The notes beneath the pieces were generated by a model, which saw only the letters and a list, made by a program, of their open reading frames with translations, was not told the DNA's origin and searched no databases. Shown in pieces: positions 26,007 through 34,796 of a stretch of DNA of 38,586 bases (the first letter of the stretch is position 1; every line of letters starts with the position of its first letter). The stretch spans positions 1 to 38,586 of the forward strand of contig DYNA01000003.1 in assembly GCA_020721325.1 (NCBI GenBank), in the 5' to 3' direction. A program made the translations under genes and the position numbers. This stretch comes from Paludibacter propionicigenes. Lineage in GTDB: Bacteria; Bacteroidota; Bacteroidia; Bacteroidales; JAIFNL01.

Positions 26007-27293
26007 TTATTTATTTTTTACATCTGTTTCATTTTCATCTAAATATGCACTTGGATAAAGTAAATTTTTAGGAATAATTTTTAGCAGAAGCGGCAAAGTA
26101 ATAAAACTTCCGGGCAATAAAACGATTACAAGCATAGGAATGGTTTTTAAAATGTCCAAAATTTGCTTTTTCATTGTTTCACTTTCTTCGGCAGTTAAAT
26201 CGCTTTTTACCGATTTTGTTAGCAAAGCCATCAATTCTTTGCTTTCGCTAAACTCCTTACCCAATTTCTTTTTGTTATTTTCAATTGTTTTTTTCAAACT
26301 GCCAATAAATCGGTTGCTTACCAATTCGAAGCTTTTTTTTCCTTGCAGATAAGGTACTCGTTGCCAATTGTTTAGCACAAAAGATTCTACAGCCATTAGA
26401 CTATCGTTCAATTCTTCTTGCGAAAGCCCCAATTTATGGGTTAAATCGCGCAAAAATTTCAGTTCATAAGCCTCTACATCTTTGTCTGCCCAAACGGCTA
26501 TAACGGCTATTTCTAAAATGTATTTCTTTAATAACCAAGAAGATATATTGTTCAAATGAATATTTGACAATTTGGGCGGATAATGTAAATATTCTTTGGC
26601 TATTTCATAATTTTCTTTAGAAAGTTTAGAAGATTGCAAAATGAGATTGTAAAACTGAATTTCATTTTCTTCGAGTTTATTATCGGCATTTATGGCTATC
26701 GAAATGATTTGCAAAATAATCATAAAAACATTTTCGCGCTCTTCTTTTATCGCAGCATTTATTTTTAAGTTCTTATTTCTGAGCCAGATAGAGAAATAAA
26801 TTATGTCCACAAACAACAAACTGTTCAGAAAAAAACTTGCCCAAAAATTATCGAACGAAGTACGAAGCGAAAGCTGTTTTTCAATAAAATTTTCTACTTT
26901 TTTTGTCTGATTACTTTTTTTGTAAAACAAATTGTAAAAAATACTTCCTGAAAATTCGGGAAATAAAAATTTGTAAAAATGTTTTATTTCGTCAAGCATT
27001 TGTTTCTGGCTAAGTTCCGATTTATCAAAGAGTTTACTGCAAAGCAGCAAACTTTCGGTCATCGAAAGCTTGATTAGCTCTTGACTGGATAGCTCTTCAA
27101 TTTTTGGAGTTTTTATTTCGGGCAAATACAATGGATGTCCGTAGATAAAGCCCGTGGGCTGTATCATTTCGTACAACAAAATTTCATCGGTATCAACTGC
27201 ACTTCTACTAATTTTCAGTTCATTAGGAGTTTCAGCTATGTATTTGTCTCTGTTTTTTAAATATTTATCTAACCAACCTTTATCACTATACAT
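26007..27293 (-). CDS. TerB-like/LETM1-like membrane protein
   Basis: A 428 aa protein with a TerB-like helical region (about 186-300) containing two acidic segments, AINADNKLEENE and VWADKDVEAYE, and a C-terminal LETM1-like domain (about 355-420): DILKTIPMLVIVLLPGSFI followed by PLLLKIIP and LYPSAY. In mitochondria LETM1 is an ion exchanger of the inner membrane; in Flavobacteria related proteins are annotated as LETM1-related biofilm-associated proteins, and the N-terminal GWLDKYL and IQPTGFIYG fit that group. A weak hydrophobic segment is at 152-170. It is the last gene of the TIR-LRR operon (12-base gap) and ends two bases before the terminator. The function is unknown; a link to tellurite resistance cannot be drawn from the TerB fold alone. 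Confidence 0.7.
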   Translation of the reverse strand: MYSDKGWLDKYLKNRDKYIAETPNELKISRSAVDTDEILLYEMIQPTGFIYGHPLYLPEIKTPKIEELSSQELIKLSMTESLLLCSKLFDKSELSQKQMLDEIKHFYKFLFPEFSGSIFYNLFYKKSNQTKKVENFIEKQLSLRTSFDNFWASFFLNSLLFVDIIYFSIWLRNKNLKINAAIKEERENVFMIILQIISIAINADNKLEENEIQFYNLILQSSKLSKENYEIAKEYLHYPPKLSNIHLNNISSWLLKKYILEIAVIAVWADKDVEAYELKFLRDLTHKLGLSQEELNDSLMAVESFVLNNWQRVPYLQGKKSFELVSNRFIGSLKKTIENNKKKLGKEFSESKELMALLTKSVKSDLTAEESETMKKQILDILKTIPMLVIVLLPGSFITLPLLLKIIPKNLLYPSAYLDENETDVKNK

Positions 27294-27305
27294 ATTTGAA
27301 AAATT

Positions 27306-29333
27306 TTAATATTGAATTTGAATTTTGGGCAAAAGTAATGCTATTTTTTCACGTTCTTCTGTATTAATTGGATTATTTTTTAGAACCAAATAAACCAAAT
27401 TATTTAAGTTTATAATTTCTTGTGGAAGAGTTTCTAATTTGTTGCCTTCGAGATACAACGTTAGAAGGCTTTGTTGCTGAACAATTTCAGTTGGCAAAAC
27501 TTCCATATTATTATTTTCTAAATATAAATTTTCCAAAGCAAAATTTGCATTGAGCAATTCGATGGTTTTTGAAAAATTAAGATTTTTACAAGCATTTAAT
27601 TTTAAGGTTTTTAGCTGTTTCATTTTATACAAAATTTCCGGCAATTCGGTTATAGTAGAATCGGAAAGTTCAAAAATAGTCAATCCTTTTAAATTGAGGA
27701 ATTCTTTCGACACATCGCTAAAAAATTTTCCATGAATTAAAAGGGAGCTTAAATTTGTCGCTTTTTTTAATTTTAGAATTGATGAATTTAGATGTTCGAT
27801 ACTGCTGGTTTGCAATTTTACAACCAATAAGTTTTCATATTTCAAATTTGCTTTTGGAAATTGTGCAAATGTAAAATCGTCTATGTACAAAACCAAGAGT
27901 TTGTTGAAAATACGTAGTTCGTTTGAAAAGCTATTTATTTGATTATTAGATATATCCAAGTAAGTTAGCGAAGGCAAAAAGCTTAATATTTCCGGAAAAT
28001 GAACGAAATGGTTGTAGCTCAAATCCAAATTGCTTAGCTTTGGAAGCCGCGCAAATTCAAGGAAAAGTTCGGATATTTTATTGTTCGATAAATTCAAATG
28101 ACTTAAACTGTTGAGTTGCGAAAGGGAATTTGGAATAGTGGAAATTTGATTTTTACTGATATTGAGAAAACGCAATTCTTGAAAATTTCCAAAATTTTCA
28201 GGTAAATTTTGTATCCTGTTTTTTTCTAAATTTAACCGAAATAGTTTTGACAGATTTTCAAAATTATTGGGCAATTCAACCAATTTATTTTCTGAAATAT
28301 CTAAATGTGTTAATTCTGCAAGCATTGAAAAATACATCGGTAACCTGCTAATGAGATTGTTAGACAAATTCAATGTTTTTAAATTCACTAAATTGGCAAA
28401 AGATTCAGGTAAAACTTCTATTTTATTATAGCTTAAATCGAGATATTTTAAAAGAGTTAAATTTGAAATTGCTTCTGGTAAATTTTCTATTTTGCAATTA
28501 CTCAAATCTAAATAGTTCAGTTTTGTAAGCTCAAAAACTTCTTTAAGTTCTTTATTATCAATGGATTTTGTAATTTTAATTCCGGTCAGAGCATTCCAAT
28601 ATTCTTTGGGAATGCTATCGAGTGTGCTAACGCTTATTTTTATTTCCGATAAATTTTTTAATTCTTTTAGTTTTGAAAAAGCATCGTCCCAATCAATAAT
28701 TTCTGTTCCTATCAAATTGATACTCAGTAAGTTTTTGCATTTACTCACTTCTATCGGAAGACGAACTATTTCGGTATAAGACAAATTCAAGCTATCAATT
28801 TCCAAATAATTCAAACGTCCGTATTCGTTGTAAATATTTTTTCGCTTAGCTATTTCGCGTGTAACTTTATCAAAAACAGCCGTTTCCATTTTTGTTTGCA
28901 TTTTATTAGCCAGTTTGAGTGCTTTATTGAGCAAAGCCAAAGATTTCTCTTTCTCCTTCAAATTCAGCAACATAGCTTCATTGGCAATTGCCTCTTTTTC
29001 GCGAGCTTTTTGCAATTGCAAAAGGGCTTCTTGAGCTTGAATTTTAGCTTTTTCGGCTTCTTCAAGAGCCAAATTGCGTGCTTCTTGGTCTTGCCTAATT
29101 TTAATTCGGCATTTTTCTTTCCATTCAGAAAGTTCAGTTTTTTGAGCTTCGCTTTGCGCAAAATGCTCTTTTATCATATCAAATTGTTCAAATGCGTCCA
29201 AATAATTTCCTGTAAAATATTCTTTTTTGGCGTTTTCAAAATATTTATTGTAATCTTTTTCCGTAAATTGAGCGGTTGCAAGTTGAACTAAAAATATAAA
29301 TACTAAAAATAATATACTTTTTTTTGCTTTCAT
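27306..29333 (-). CDS. Secreted TPR/coiled-coil leucine-rich-repeat protein
   Basis: A 675 aa protein. It has a Sec signal peptide (residues 1-21, LATAQ), a TPR-like pair of helices (about 26-55, YFTGNYLDAFEQFD), a charged coiled coil (about 66-160) and about 20 leucine-rich repeats from 174 to 670 with the bacterial LPxx pattern (ELPNNFENLSKLFRLNLEKN, VLPESFANLVNLKTLNLSNN). LRR domains bind proteins or glycans; being exported it would act in the periplasm or on the surface. It follows the triple-TIR gene by 27 bases and precedes the LETM1-like gene by 12, so the three are one operon. No NB-ARC or other NTPase domain is present, so it is not an NLR by itself. Confidence 0.88.
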   Translation of the reverse strand: MKAKKSILFLVFIFLVQLATAQFTEKDYNKYFENAKKEYFTGNYLDAFEQFDMIKEHFAQSEAQKTELSEWKEKCRIKIRQDQEARNLALEEAEKAKIQAQEALLQLQKAREKEAIANEAMLLNLKEKEKSLALLNKALKLANKMQTKMETAVFDKVTREIAKRKNIYNEYGRLNYLEIDSLNLSYTEIVRLPIEVSKCKNLLSINLIGTEIIDWDDAFSKLKELKNLSEIKISVSTLDSIPKEYWNALTGIKITKSIDNKELKEVFELTKLNYLDLSNCKIENLPEAISNLTLLKYLDLSYNKIEVLPESFANLVNLKTLNLSNNLISRLPMYFSMLAELTHLDISENKLVELPNNFENLSKLFRLNLEKNRIQNLPENFGNFQELRFLNISKNQISTIPNSLSQLNSLSHLNLSNNKISELFLEFARLPKLSNLDLSYNHFVHFPEILSFLPSLTYLDISNNQINSFSNELRIFNKLLVLYIDDFTFAQFPKANLKYENLLVVKLQTSSIEHLNSSILKLKKATNLSSLLIHGKFFSDVSKEFLNLKGLTIFELSDSTITELPEILYKMKQLKTLKLNACKNLNFSKTIELLNANFALENLYLENNNMEVLPTEIVQQQSLLTLYLEGNKLETLPQEIINLNNLVYLVLKNNPINTEEREKIALLLPKIQIQY

Positions 29334-29360
29334 TTTTTTCTATTTTTTTTACAAAAAAAA

Positions 29361-32348
29361 TTAAAAATATTCTTTCGAAATTCGTTCCAACGTATCGGCT
29401 TTCGCTTTATAGAAGCGTTGTTCGTTGAATAATCTGATTTCTCCCATTTTTTGAGCTGCTTTTTTACAATCTCTAATAGCTTTTCCGGCATAGTCTTTAA
29501 TGGTTTGTCTGATAAATTTGGATTTATAGTTTAGTTTTTCGGCTTTTTTTAATTCCAAAATTCCACCTATAAAATCTCCGTTCAAATAAAGTTCTATCCC
29601 TTTATTAAAATGTGCATCAAATTCATCTTTTTGTTTTAAAATATTCTCACATTTTTTTATTTTTTCTTTCAATTTTTTTTCATTTTTAAAACGCAAAGCA
29701 TCTTTATAATTTACAATTGCCTCAGAATAAGACTCTTGCTCGTAAAATTCTTCAGCTAAATTTAGATATTTTGTATATTGTTCATTTTCAAGCTTTTTGA
29801 GCGTATTGTTGGCATTATTGCGCTGTGAGATGCCGTAAATGCCAAAAGCAAGAGCAAAAATGGACGCCAAAGTTACAAAAATTAGCGAAATTCGTTGGCG
29901 TTGAGCGGCTTTTTCGGCGGCTTCGGTCTTTTGTCGTTCCAAGAAAATCAGTCGTCTTTGCTGTTCTTTTTCTTTGGTTTCGGCAGCCAATTGGGCTTTT
30001 TTACCCGCCGTGATGTATTCAATTTGTAATTCGGTTGGAGCAGGAACTTTCGGATTTTTCTTGTCCGCCGTACTTTCATTGAGCCACGATTCGGCAAGTA
30101 GTAACTCTTTGCCTCTCAGTAGATTACCCTCTTCTCGATTGTTCGATTCCCACAAAAGAGCTTCCTGCGAGTAGCGCGTATGCTTTTGAACGTAATCGCG
30201 GTCGGTATCGATGGTTCTAAGTAGCTCACTATAAGCCGAATGATAATCTGTTTTTTCAAAATCAATCCATTGAACTTTAGCCAAAGCCTCCGGTATTTTT
30301 TTAAGGTCAGTTTTGCTGAGTAAAATAGTGATAATTCGCTTATTATTCATTCGCGCATGCTCTACTTCCCCTTTGCAATAAGGTGAATCGATGGAATCAG
30401 GTGAAATAATAAATAAAAAGTTATCCGATATTTCAATTCCTTTAAAAATTTCTTTTTGAAAATTGGTACTCGAAGCAATACTTTCTTGGTCAAACCAAGT
30501 TGTTTTACCCGACATTTGCAAATCGTCGTTCAATCTACGCGCAAAATCGCTGTCCACGCGCGAATACGAAATGAAAACTTCCGAACGCAACATTCCCGAT
30601 TTTGCTTCGCTTTCGCCAATGTAGTCGCGGTGAATTTTCGAGGGTTTCGTGCGCTTTGTCAAACCAATTTTGAGCCAAGCCCGCGCCGCTTCTAAATTAT
30701 GACCGCGCAATAAAATACTCGGATTTCGCTTTTGGCGTTCCCATTTTAGAGCTTGAACCAAATAAATTTTATGTTGCTCAAAATAAGCACGTTGGTCGCT
30801 TAAAACCATAATTATCGAATCAATTCCCTTTTGAAAAGGCGATTTTTCTTTGCGAGAATTAACATCGGCTTCCACGTCTGCATGCGATTGAATATCAATG
30901 GATACTTTTTCTCTGCGGTCGATAAATTCAATGTATTCTATTCGGCGCAAGCTCGCTGGCAAAAGGTTTACATCTAATTGCTCCAAAAGAACCGAAACAA
31001 TTCTCTTTTTAAGTTTTACGGCATGTTGTAACTCTGTAATACAATATTGCGAAAGCAAAGAAGCTTGTGAGATGAGAAAAACAAAATAAGTAGCTTCTTC
31101 TATACCTTTTTCAACCACTTTTTCAAAACTTTGACCATGTTTCATGTCAATGTGGTCGCTCCAAGTAGTAAAATAATTCAAATGCAGCAAATTCTGAATT
31201 TTTTCTTTCACCTCCAAATCGCTTTTTTCATACGAAAAAAACACATCGGTCATTAAATTTTCGGCATTTTTTCGCGATTCGCAAATGTATTCGGCATGTA
31301 AATTCGTTGGAAAAGCAGGCTGTTGAATTTCAATACCTTTTTTATTTTTAAAAGTTTTTTTCAAAAGCCATTGTTCTGCTATTTTTCGCTCGGTTCCTAC
31401 CAATAAATAATTGGTTCTTTTCTGCGCCGATTCCCAACGAAGGGCTTTGTCTAAAATAAGTGTATGTTGCTGAATATAATCCTTTTGCTCATCTATCAAG
31501 TTGGTTAAACCCTCAAAAGCTTTGTCAAAATTATCCAATTGCAGCCATTCCGATAGCGCAACATTAAAATCTTCTTGCTCTCTAAAATAAATCCAATTTA
31601 ATTTTTCAATCTCCGGATGCATCTCATTCCAGCAATCCTTCGGTTCAACATGCAAAATTGGAATAATCCGCTTGTTGTATTTCAAAGCCAAAACCACTTC
31701 TTTCAAACAATAAATCGATTTTACCGAGTGTGGAGAAATTATAAAAACAAAATCATTTGCCCTGCGAATGCCATCGTCTATTTGTTGCTGAAAATCAACA
31801 CCTAACGGAATATCATTTTGGTCGAACCAAACCTTATAACCTCTATCAACCAAGCGGTTATGCAATTTGGTTGCAAAATGCAAACTGTGCCGCCTGCCAT
31901 AAGAAATGAAAACATCGTTGATGACACTCTCATCATAAAACAAACTATTTTGACGCTTGTTTGCCGAATTTAAAAACTGGATTACTTCTTCTAAAGTATT
32001 TTTTTTAATTGCCCCATTTGCCGTTACTATCCTGCCAATTTCTTCTAATTCAATAATTTGAGCTTTTGAAAATTCTTTGTCGTCATCTTTGGGCAAATAA
32101 CAAAAAATAGTTCTGTCGGGTTTTTTGTACGAATCGTCCACTACTTCGGCTATCGAATACCAACCAATCATTTTAGGCGAAATTACATAAAGGCAAAATT
32201 CACAATGCTCACGCTCGTAGATTTCGCGCTCTTGGTCGGCGGGCGTCCATTCTGCAACCACCGGATTAAAATAATCAACTTCCAGTTTTGGCATCATTTC
32301 ATCGCGCCAAGTAGAACCGGCAACTGTACCTCCAAGAAAAACTTTCAT
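29361..32348 (-). CDS. Triple-TIR membrane protein with N-terminal deoxyribosyltransferase-like domain
   Basis: A 995 aa protein. Residues 1-127 resemble Nuc_deoxyri_tr2 (KVFLGGTVAGSTWRDEM, SPKMIGWYSIAE). Three TIR domains follow at about 144-270 (NDVFISYGRRHS), 367-480 (TDVFFSYEKSDL) and 588-705 (SEVFISYSRVDS); the residue at the NADase glutamate position is Glu in each (E217, E439, E661, all in a YCxxE context). Each TIR is followed by a similar helical linker (HTxxxxxALxWE, LLxGxxLxxAxxWL, PTxLxxEYI), so the unit is triplicated. A membrane span (820-840) and a TPR-like tail (about 855-990) complete it. Arginine/lysine residues before the span suggest the TIRs are cytoplasmic. First gene of the TIR-LRR-LETM1 operon. 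NADase or signalling activity is inferred. Confidence 0.88.
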   Translation of the reverse strand: MKVFLGGTVAGSTWRDEMMPKLEVDYFNPVVAEWTPADQEREIYEREHCEFCLYVISPKMIGWYSIAEVVDDSYKKPDRTIFCYLPKDDDKEFSKAQIIELEEIGRIVTANGAIKKNTLEEVIQFLNSANKRQNSLFYDESVINDVFISYGRRHSLHFATKLHNRLVDRGYKVWFDQNDIPLGVDFQQQIDDGIRRANDFVFIISPHSVKSIYCLKEVVLALKYNKRIIPILHVEPKDCWNEMHPEIEKLNWIYFREQEDFNVALSEWLQLDNFDKAFEGLTNLIDEQKDYIQQHTLILDKALRWESAQKRTNYLLVGTERKIAEQWLLKKTFKNKKGIEIQQPAFPTNLHAEYICESRKNAENLMTDVFFSYEKSDLEVKEKIQNLLHLNYFTTWSDHIDMKHGQSFEKVVEKGIEEATYFVFLISQASLLSQYCITELQHAVKLKKRIVSVLLEQLDVNLLPASLRRIEYIEFIDRREKVSIDIQSHADVEADVNSRKEKSPFQKGIDSIIMVLSDQRAYFEQHKIYLVQALKWERQKRNPSILLRGHNLEAARAWLKIGLTKRTKPSKIHRDYIGESEAKSGMLRSEVFISYSRVDSDFARRLNDDLQMSGKTTWFDQESIASSTNFQKEIFKGIEISDNFLFIISPDSIDSPYCKGEVEHARMNNKRIITILLSKTDLKKIPEALAKVQWIDFEKTDYHSAYSELLRTIDTDRDYVQKHTRYSQEALLWESNNREEGNLLRGKELLLAESWLNESTADKKNPKVPAPTELQIEYITAGKKAQLAAETKEKEQQRRLIFLERQKTEAAEKAAQRQRISLIFVTLASIFALAFGIYGISQRNNANNTLKKLENEQYTKYLNLAEEFYEQESYSEAIVNYKDALRFKNEKKLKEKIKKCENILKQKDEFDAHFNKGIELYLNGDFIGGILELKKAEKLNYKSKFIRQTIKDYAGKAIRDCKKAAQKMGEIRLFNEQRFYKAKADTLERISKEYF

Positions 32349-33104
32349 TAAATTAGTTGCTTTGAGTTTAATTCTTTTATTTTTCTATAATAAAAAATTT
32401 CTTACTTTCGTAAAAAAAAAAAAAGATTTTTCTGTTCTTTTTTTATTTTATAATTCATAAATCTTTTTTTTAATTCATTGAAATACAAAATTATAAAACA
32501 CCTTACAAAAACTGCTTAATTTTTGTTAATCAATTATTTGCAAGTTTTCAAATTTTTTAAATGATATGAATTACATATTTATTTAAAAATTAATTTTAAA
32601 AATGTAAATATAGTAAATTATTCATTTTTTTCAAAATTTTTATATGAAATTAATTAAGTTTTTTTTAGAAAGAAAGAATTTTTTTATTTTATTTTATTAA
32701 AATATTGAAAATCAATATATAACATTTCTAAAAAAAATAAAAATCGTATAAAAAAAATCAATTCCAACTATTCAATCCATTTTCAATATATTTTTTAGTA
32801 AAAAAAAGACTATAATTTGCCGGAAAATTTTTATTTGGTCTAATTTTTGAAATTTTATAATAAAAGCCCAATGTGAAAGATTTGACAGAATAAAATAAGC
32901 GATTACTTTTTTTTTAAAATATTGAATTTTAACTTTTAAATGCTTTTTTTGTCTTATTTAAAGAATAGAAAAATTCAATAAAGTAATAAATAATTATAAA
33001 AACTTAATAAAAAATTACTTTATTTTACTATTTTATTTTTTTATTTTCTTTCAAAATTTCTTTTGCCAATGATTTATAATTAATATTCTTAATTTCATTG
33101 TTTT
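32349..33104. other. Long AT-rich divergent intergenic region
   Basis: A stretch of 756 bases between the TIR operon (minus) and the WD40-caspase gene (plus), the longest gene-free segment here. It contains a seven-base inverted repeat ATATTGA-aaa-TCAATAT (32702-32718) that could be an operator, and a minus-strand -7-like TAATTTTG (32486-32493) without a properly spaced -33 box. I see no RNA gene or supportable small ORF; stops are frequent in all frames. Confidence 0.6.
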
Positions 33105-34790
33105 ATGAAAAAAAAATATCTATTTTCAATTGTATTTCTTTTTTTTGGCTTAAACCAAATAAATTTTGCTCAAAACAGTACTGCATTCAAAGGTCATTTA
33201 AAATCAATTAATTGCATCGAAATTAGCAACGATGGAGAAATACTAATTACAGCTTCAGACGACAAAACCATTCGTCTGTGGAATGCCAACGATGGAAAAC
33301 GTATCTGCACATTGAAAGGACACGAACAAGGAGTTACCTGCTTGGCTATCAGCCAGAACACTCAATATCTTCTTTCAGGTTCTAAAGACGGAAGCATTAA
33401 ATTATGGGATATTTTGCAACAAAAAGAAATTAGAACTTTTAAAGGACACAATGCCGAAGTTAAAAGTATTGTATTTTTTGATAATTCTGAAAATTTTATT
33501 TCCGGCGATGTTAATGGAACTCTTCAATATTGGAAAACGAACAAATCAAAAAGTTTAGAAACCATAGAAGCCCACAAAAACTCTATCAATCAGATAGTTA
33601 TAAGCCCCGATTTAAAGTATTTTCTTACCGCGTCTTCTGATAACAGCATCAAAATTTGGAATAAAAATTCTTTGAAAGTTTATAGAAATTATAGTATTGA
33701 CAATCAATTGATTAACTCGTTGGCTTTTACTTCCGATTCTCGCAATTTTTATTCGGCTGCATCTGACGGAACTGTGAAAATTTGGAGAATAAATTCATCT
33801 AAACATCTGAATACCATTGAAATCCATCAATTAGCAATCAATTCCATTCAGCTTAGTTCCGACGATAGATATTTATTTACTGCCTCCGACGATGGTACTA
33901 TAAAAACTACCGATTTAATTTCGCATGAAACTATTTTCACATATCATTCGCCCTATTTTGATGAACTTAAATCGCTGAAATTAAGCCCAAATCAAAAATT
34001 TTTATTTTTTACCAATTCTCAAAATATTCCACAGAAAATAAATGTTCAAACCGAAAAAAAAATTGCAAATGATTATAATTCAAATACTTGGGTTGTAATA
34101 GTTGGTATTACGGAATATCAGTATCGCCAGCCTTCAAAATACTCCGGCAACGATGCACTTCGTATTTACGGATTTTATAAAAGTCCTCAAGGTGGAGCAT
34201 TGAATGAACAGAAAATCAAGGTATTAACAAATCATCAAGCCGACGATAAATCCATTCTGCGTGCTATTGATGAAACTTTTTCGCAAGCCACTGATAGCGA
34301 CATAGTTATATTCTATTTTTCGGGTCATGGCGAAAACGAAGGTTTAGTGCCTTACAATGCAAACGATTTTAATAAAAATTTAAGTTATGAAATTTTAATA
34401 CATGCCATTGAAAAAAGTAAAGCTAAACATAAGATTTGCTTTATAGATGCTTGTTATTCAGGTAGTTTATCAGATGCTAATTATTTTACAAAAAAACAAG
34501 TCGAAAAATATTCAGAAAGCAAAAATTTTGCCTTTTTACTTTCTTCTAAAGCCGAAGAACAAGCTCTGGGTTATAGAAATTTGAATCAAGGTATTTTTAG
34601 CTATTTTTTGCTTGAAGGATTAAATGGAAATGCTAATTTAAACAGCGACAATTGTATAAACATCACTGAACTTTTTAATTATGTAGAGTATAAAGTGAAA
34701 AACTATACCGCAAATAATCAAAATCCGTTATTAATTGGAAATTTTGATGAAAATTTGCGCGTAAGTTTCATATTTAACACCGAAAATTAA
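33105..34790 (+). CDS. Secreted WD40-repeat caspase-family (C14) protein
   Basis: A 561 aa protein. It has a signal peptide (about 1-22, INFAQ), a seven-bladed WD40 propeller (about 28-316; clear blades end in DDKTIRLWN, KDGSIKLWD, SDNSIKIWN, SDGTVKIWR, the last two being degenerate) and a C-terminal caspase-like domain (about 325-556). The His is H408 in YFSGHGE and the Cys is C450 in IDACYSGS, so the catalytic dyad is intact. Bacterial caspase-like proteins are usually Arg/Lys-specific (metacaspase or orthocaspase type), and this specificity is by family. Export implies action in the periplasm or outside. It is divergent from the TIR operon and ends six bases before the convergent kinase gene. 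Confidence 0.9.
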   Translation: MKKKYLFSIVFLFFGLNQINFAQNSTAFKGHLKSINCIEISNDGEILITASDDKTIRLWNANDGKRICTLKGHEQGVTCLAISQNTQYLLSGSKDGSIKLWDILQQKEIRTFKGHNAEVKSIVFFDNSENFISGDVNGTLQYWKTNKSKSLETIEAHKNSINQIVISPDLKYFLTASSDNSIKIWNKNSLKVYRNYSIDNQLINSLAFTSDSRNFYSAASDGTVKIWRINSSKHLNTIEIHQLAINSIQLSSDDRYLFTASDDGTIKTTDLISHETIFTYHSPYFDELKSLKLSPNQKFLFFTNSQNIPQKINVQTEKKIANDYNSNTWVVIVGITEYQYRQPSKYSGNDALRIYGFYKSPQGGALNEQKIKVLTNHQADDKSILRAIDETFSQATDSDIVIFYFSGHGENEGLVPYNANDFNKNLSYEILIHAIEKSKAKHKICFIDACYSGSLSDANYFTKKQVEKYSESKNFAFLLSSKAEEQALGYRNLNQGIFSYFLLEGLNGNANLNSDNCINITELFNYVEYKVKNYTANNQNPLLIGNFDENLRVSFIFNTEN

Positions 34791-34796
34791 AAAAAA

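Noticed and set aside
26007-27293. Tellurite resistance function from the TerB-like fold
   Set aside because: TerB-like domains are widespread and no terC, terD or terZ-type genes are nearby; the LETM1-like C-terminus points elsewhere.
28896-29291. Plus-strand 131 aa Phe-rich ORF opposite the LRR gene
   Set aside because: Antisense of the Lys/Glu-rich coiled coil, which gives Phe/Leu-rich artefacts.
32349-33104. Hidden RNA gene in the long spacer
   Set aside because: The segment is almost entirely A and T with no stable GC-containing stem or tRNA-like arms.
26007-34790. Known Thoeris, CBASS or NLR-type defence system
   Set aside because: No ThsA, CD-NTase, SIR2 or STAND NTPase gene is present, so the TIR, LRR and caspase genes do not form a recognised system.
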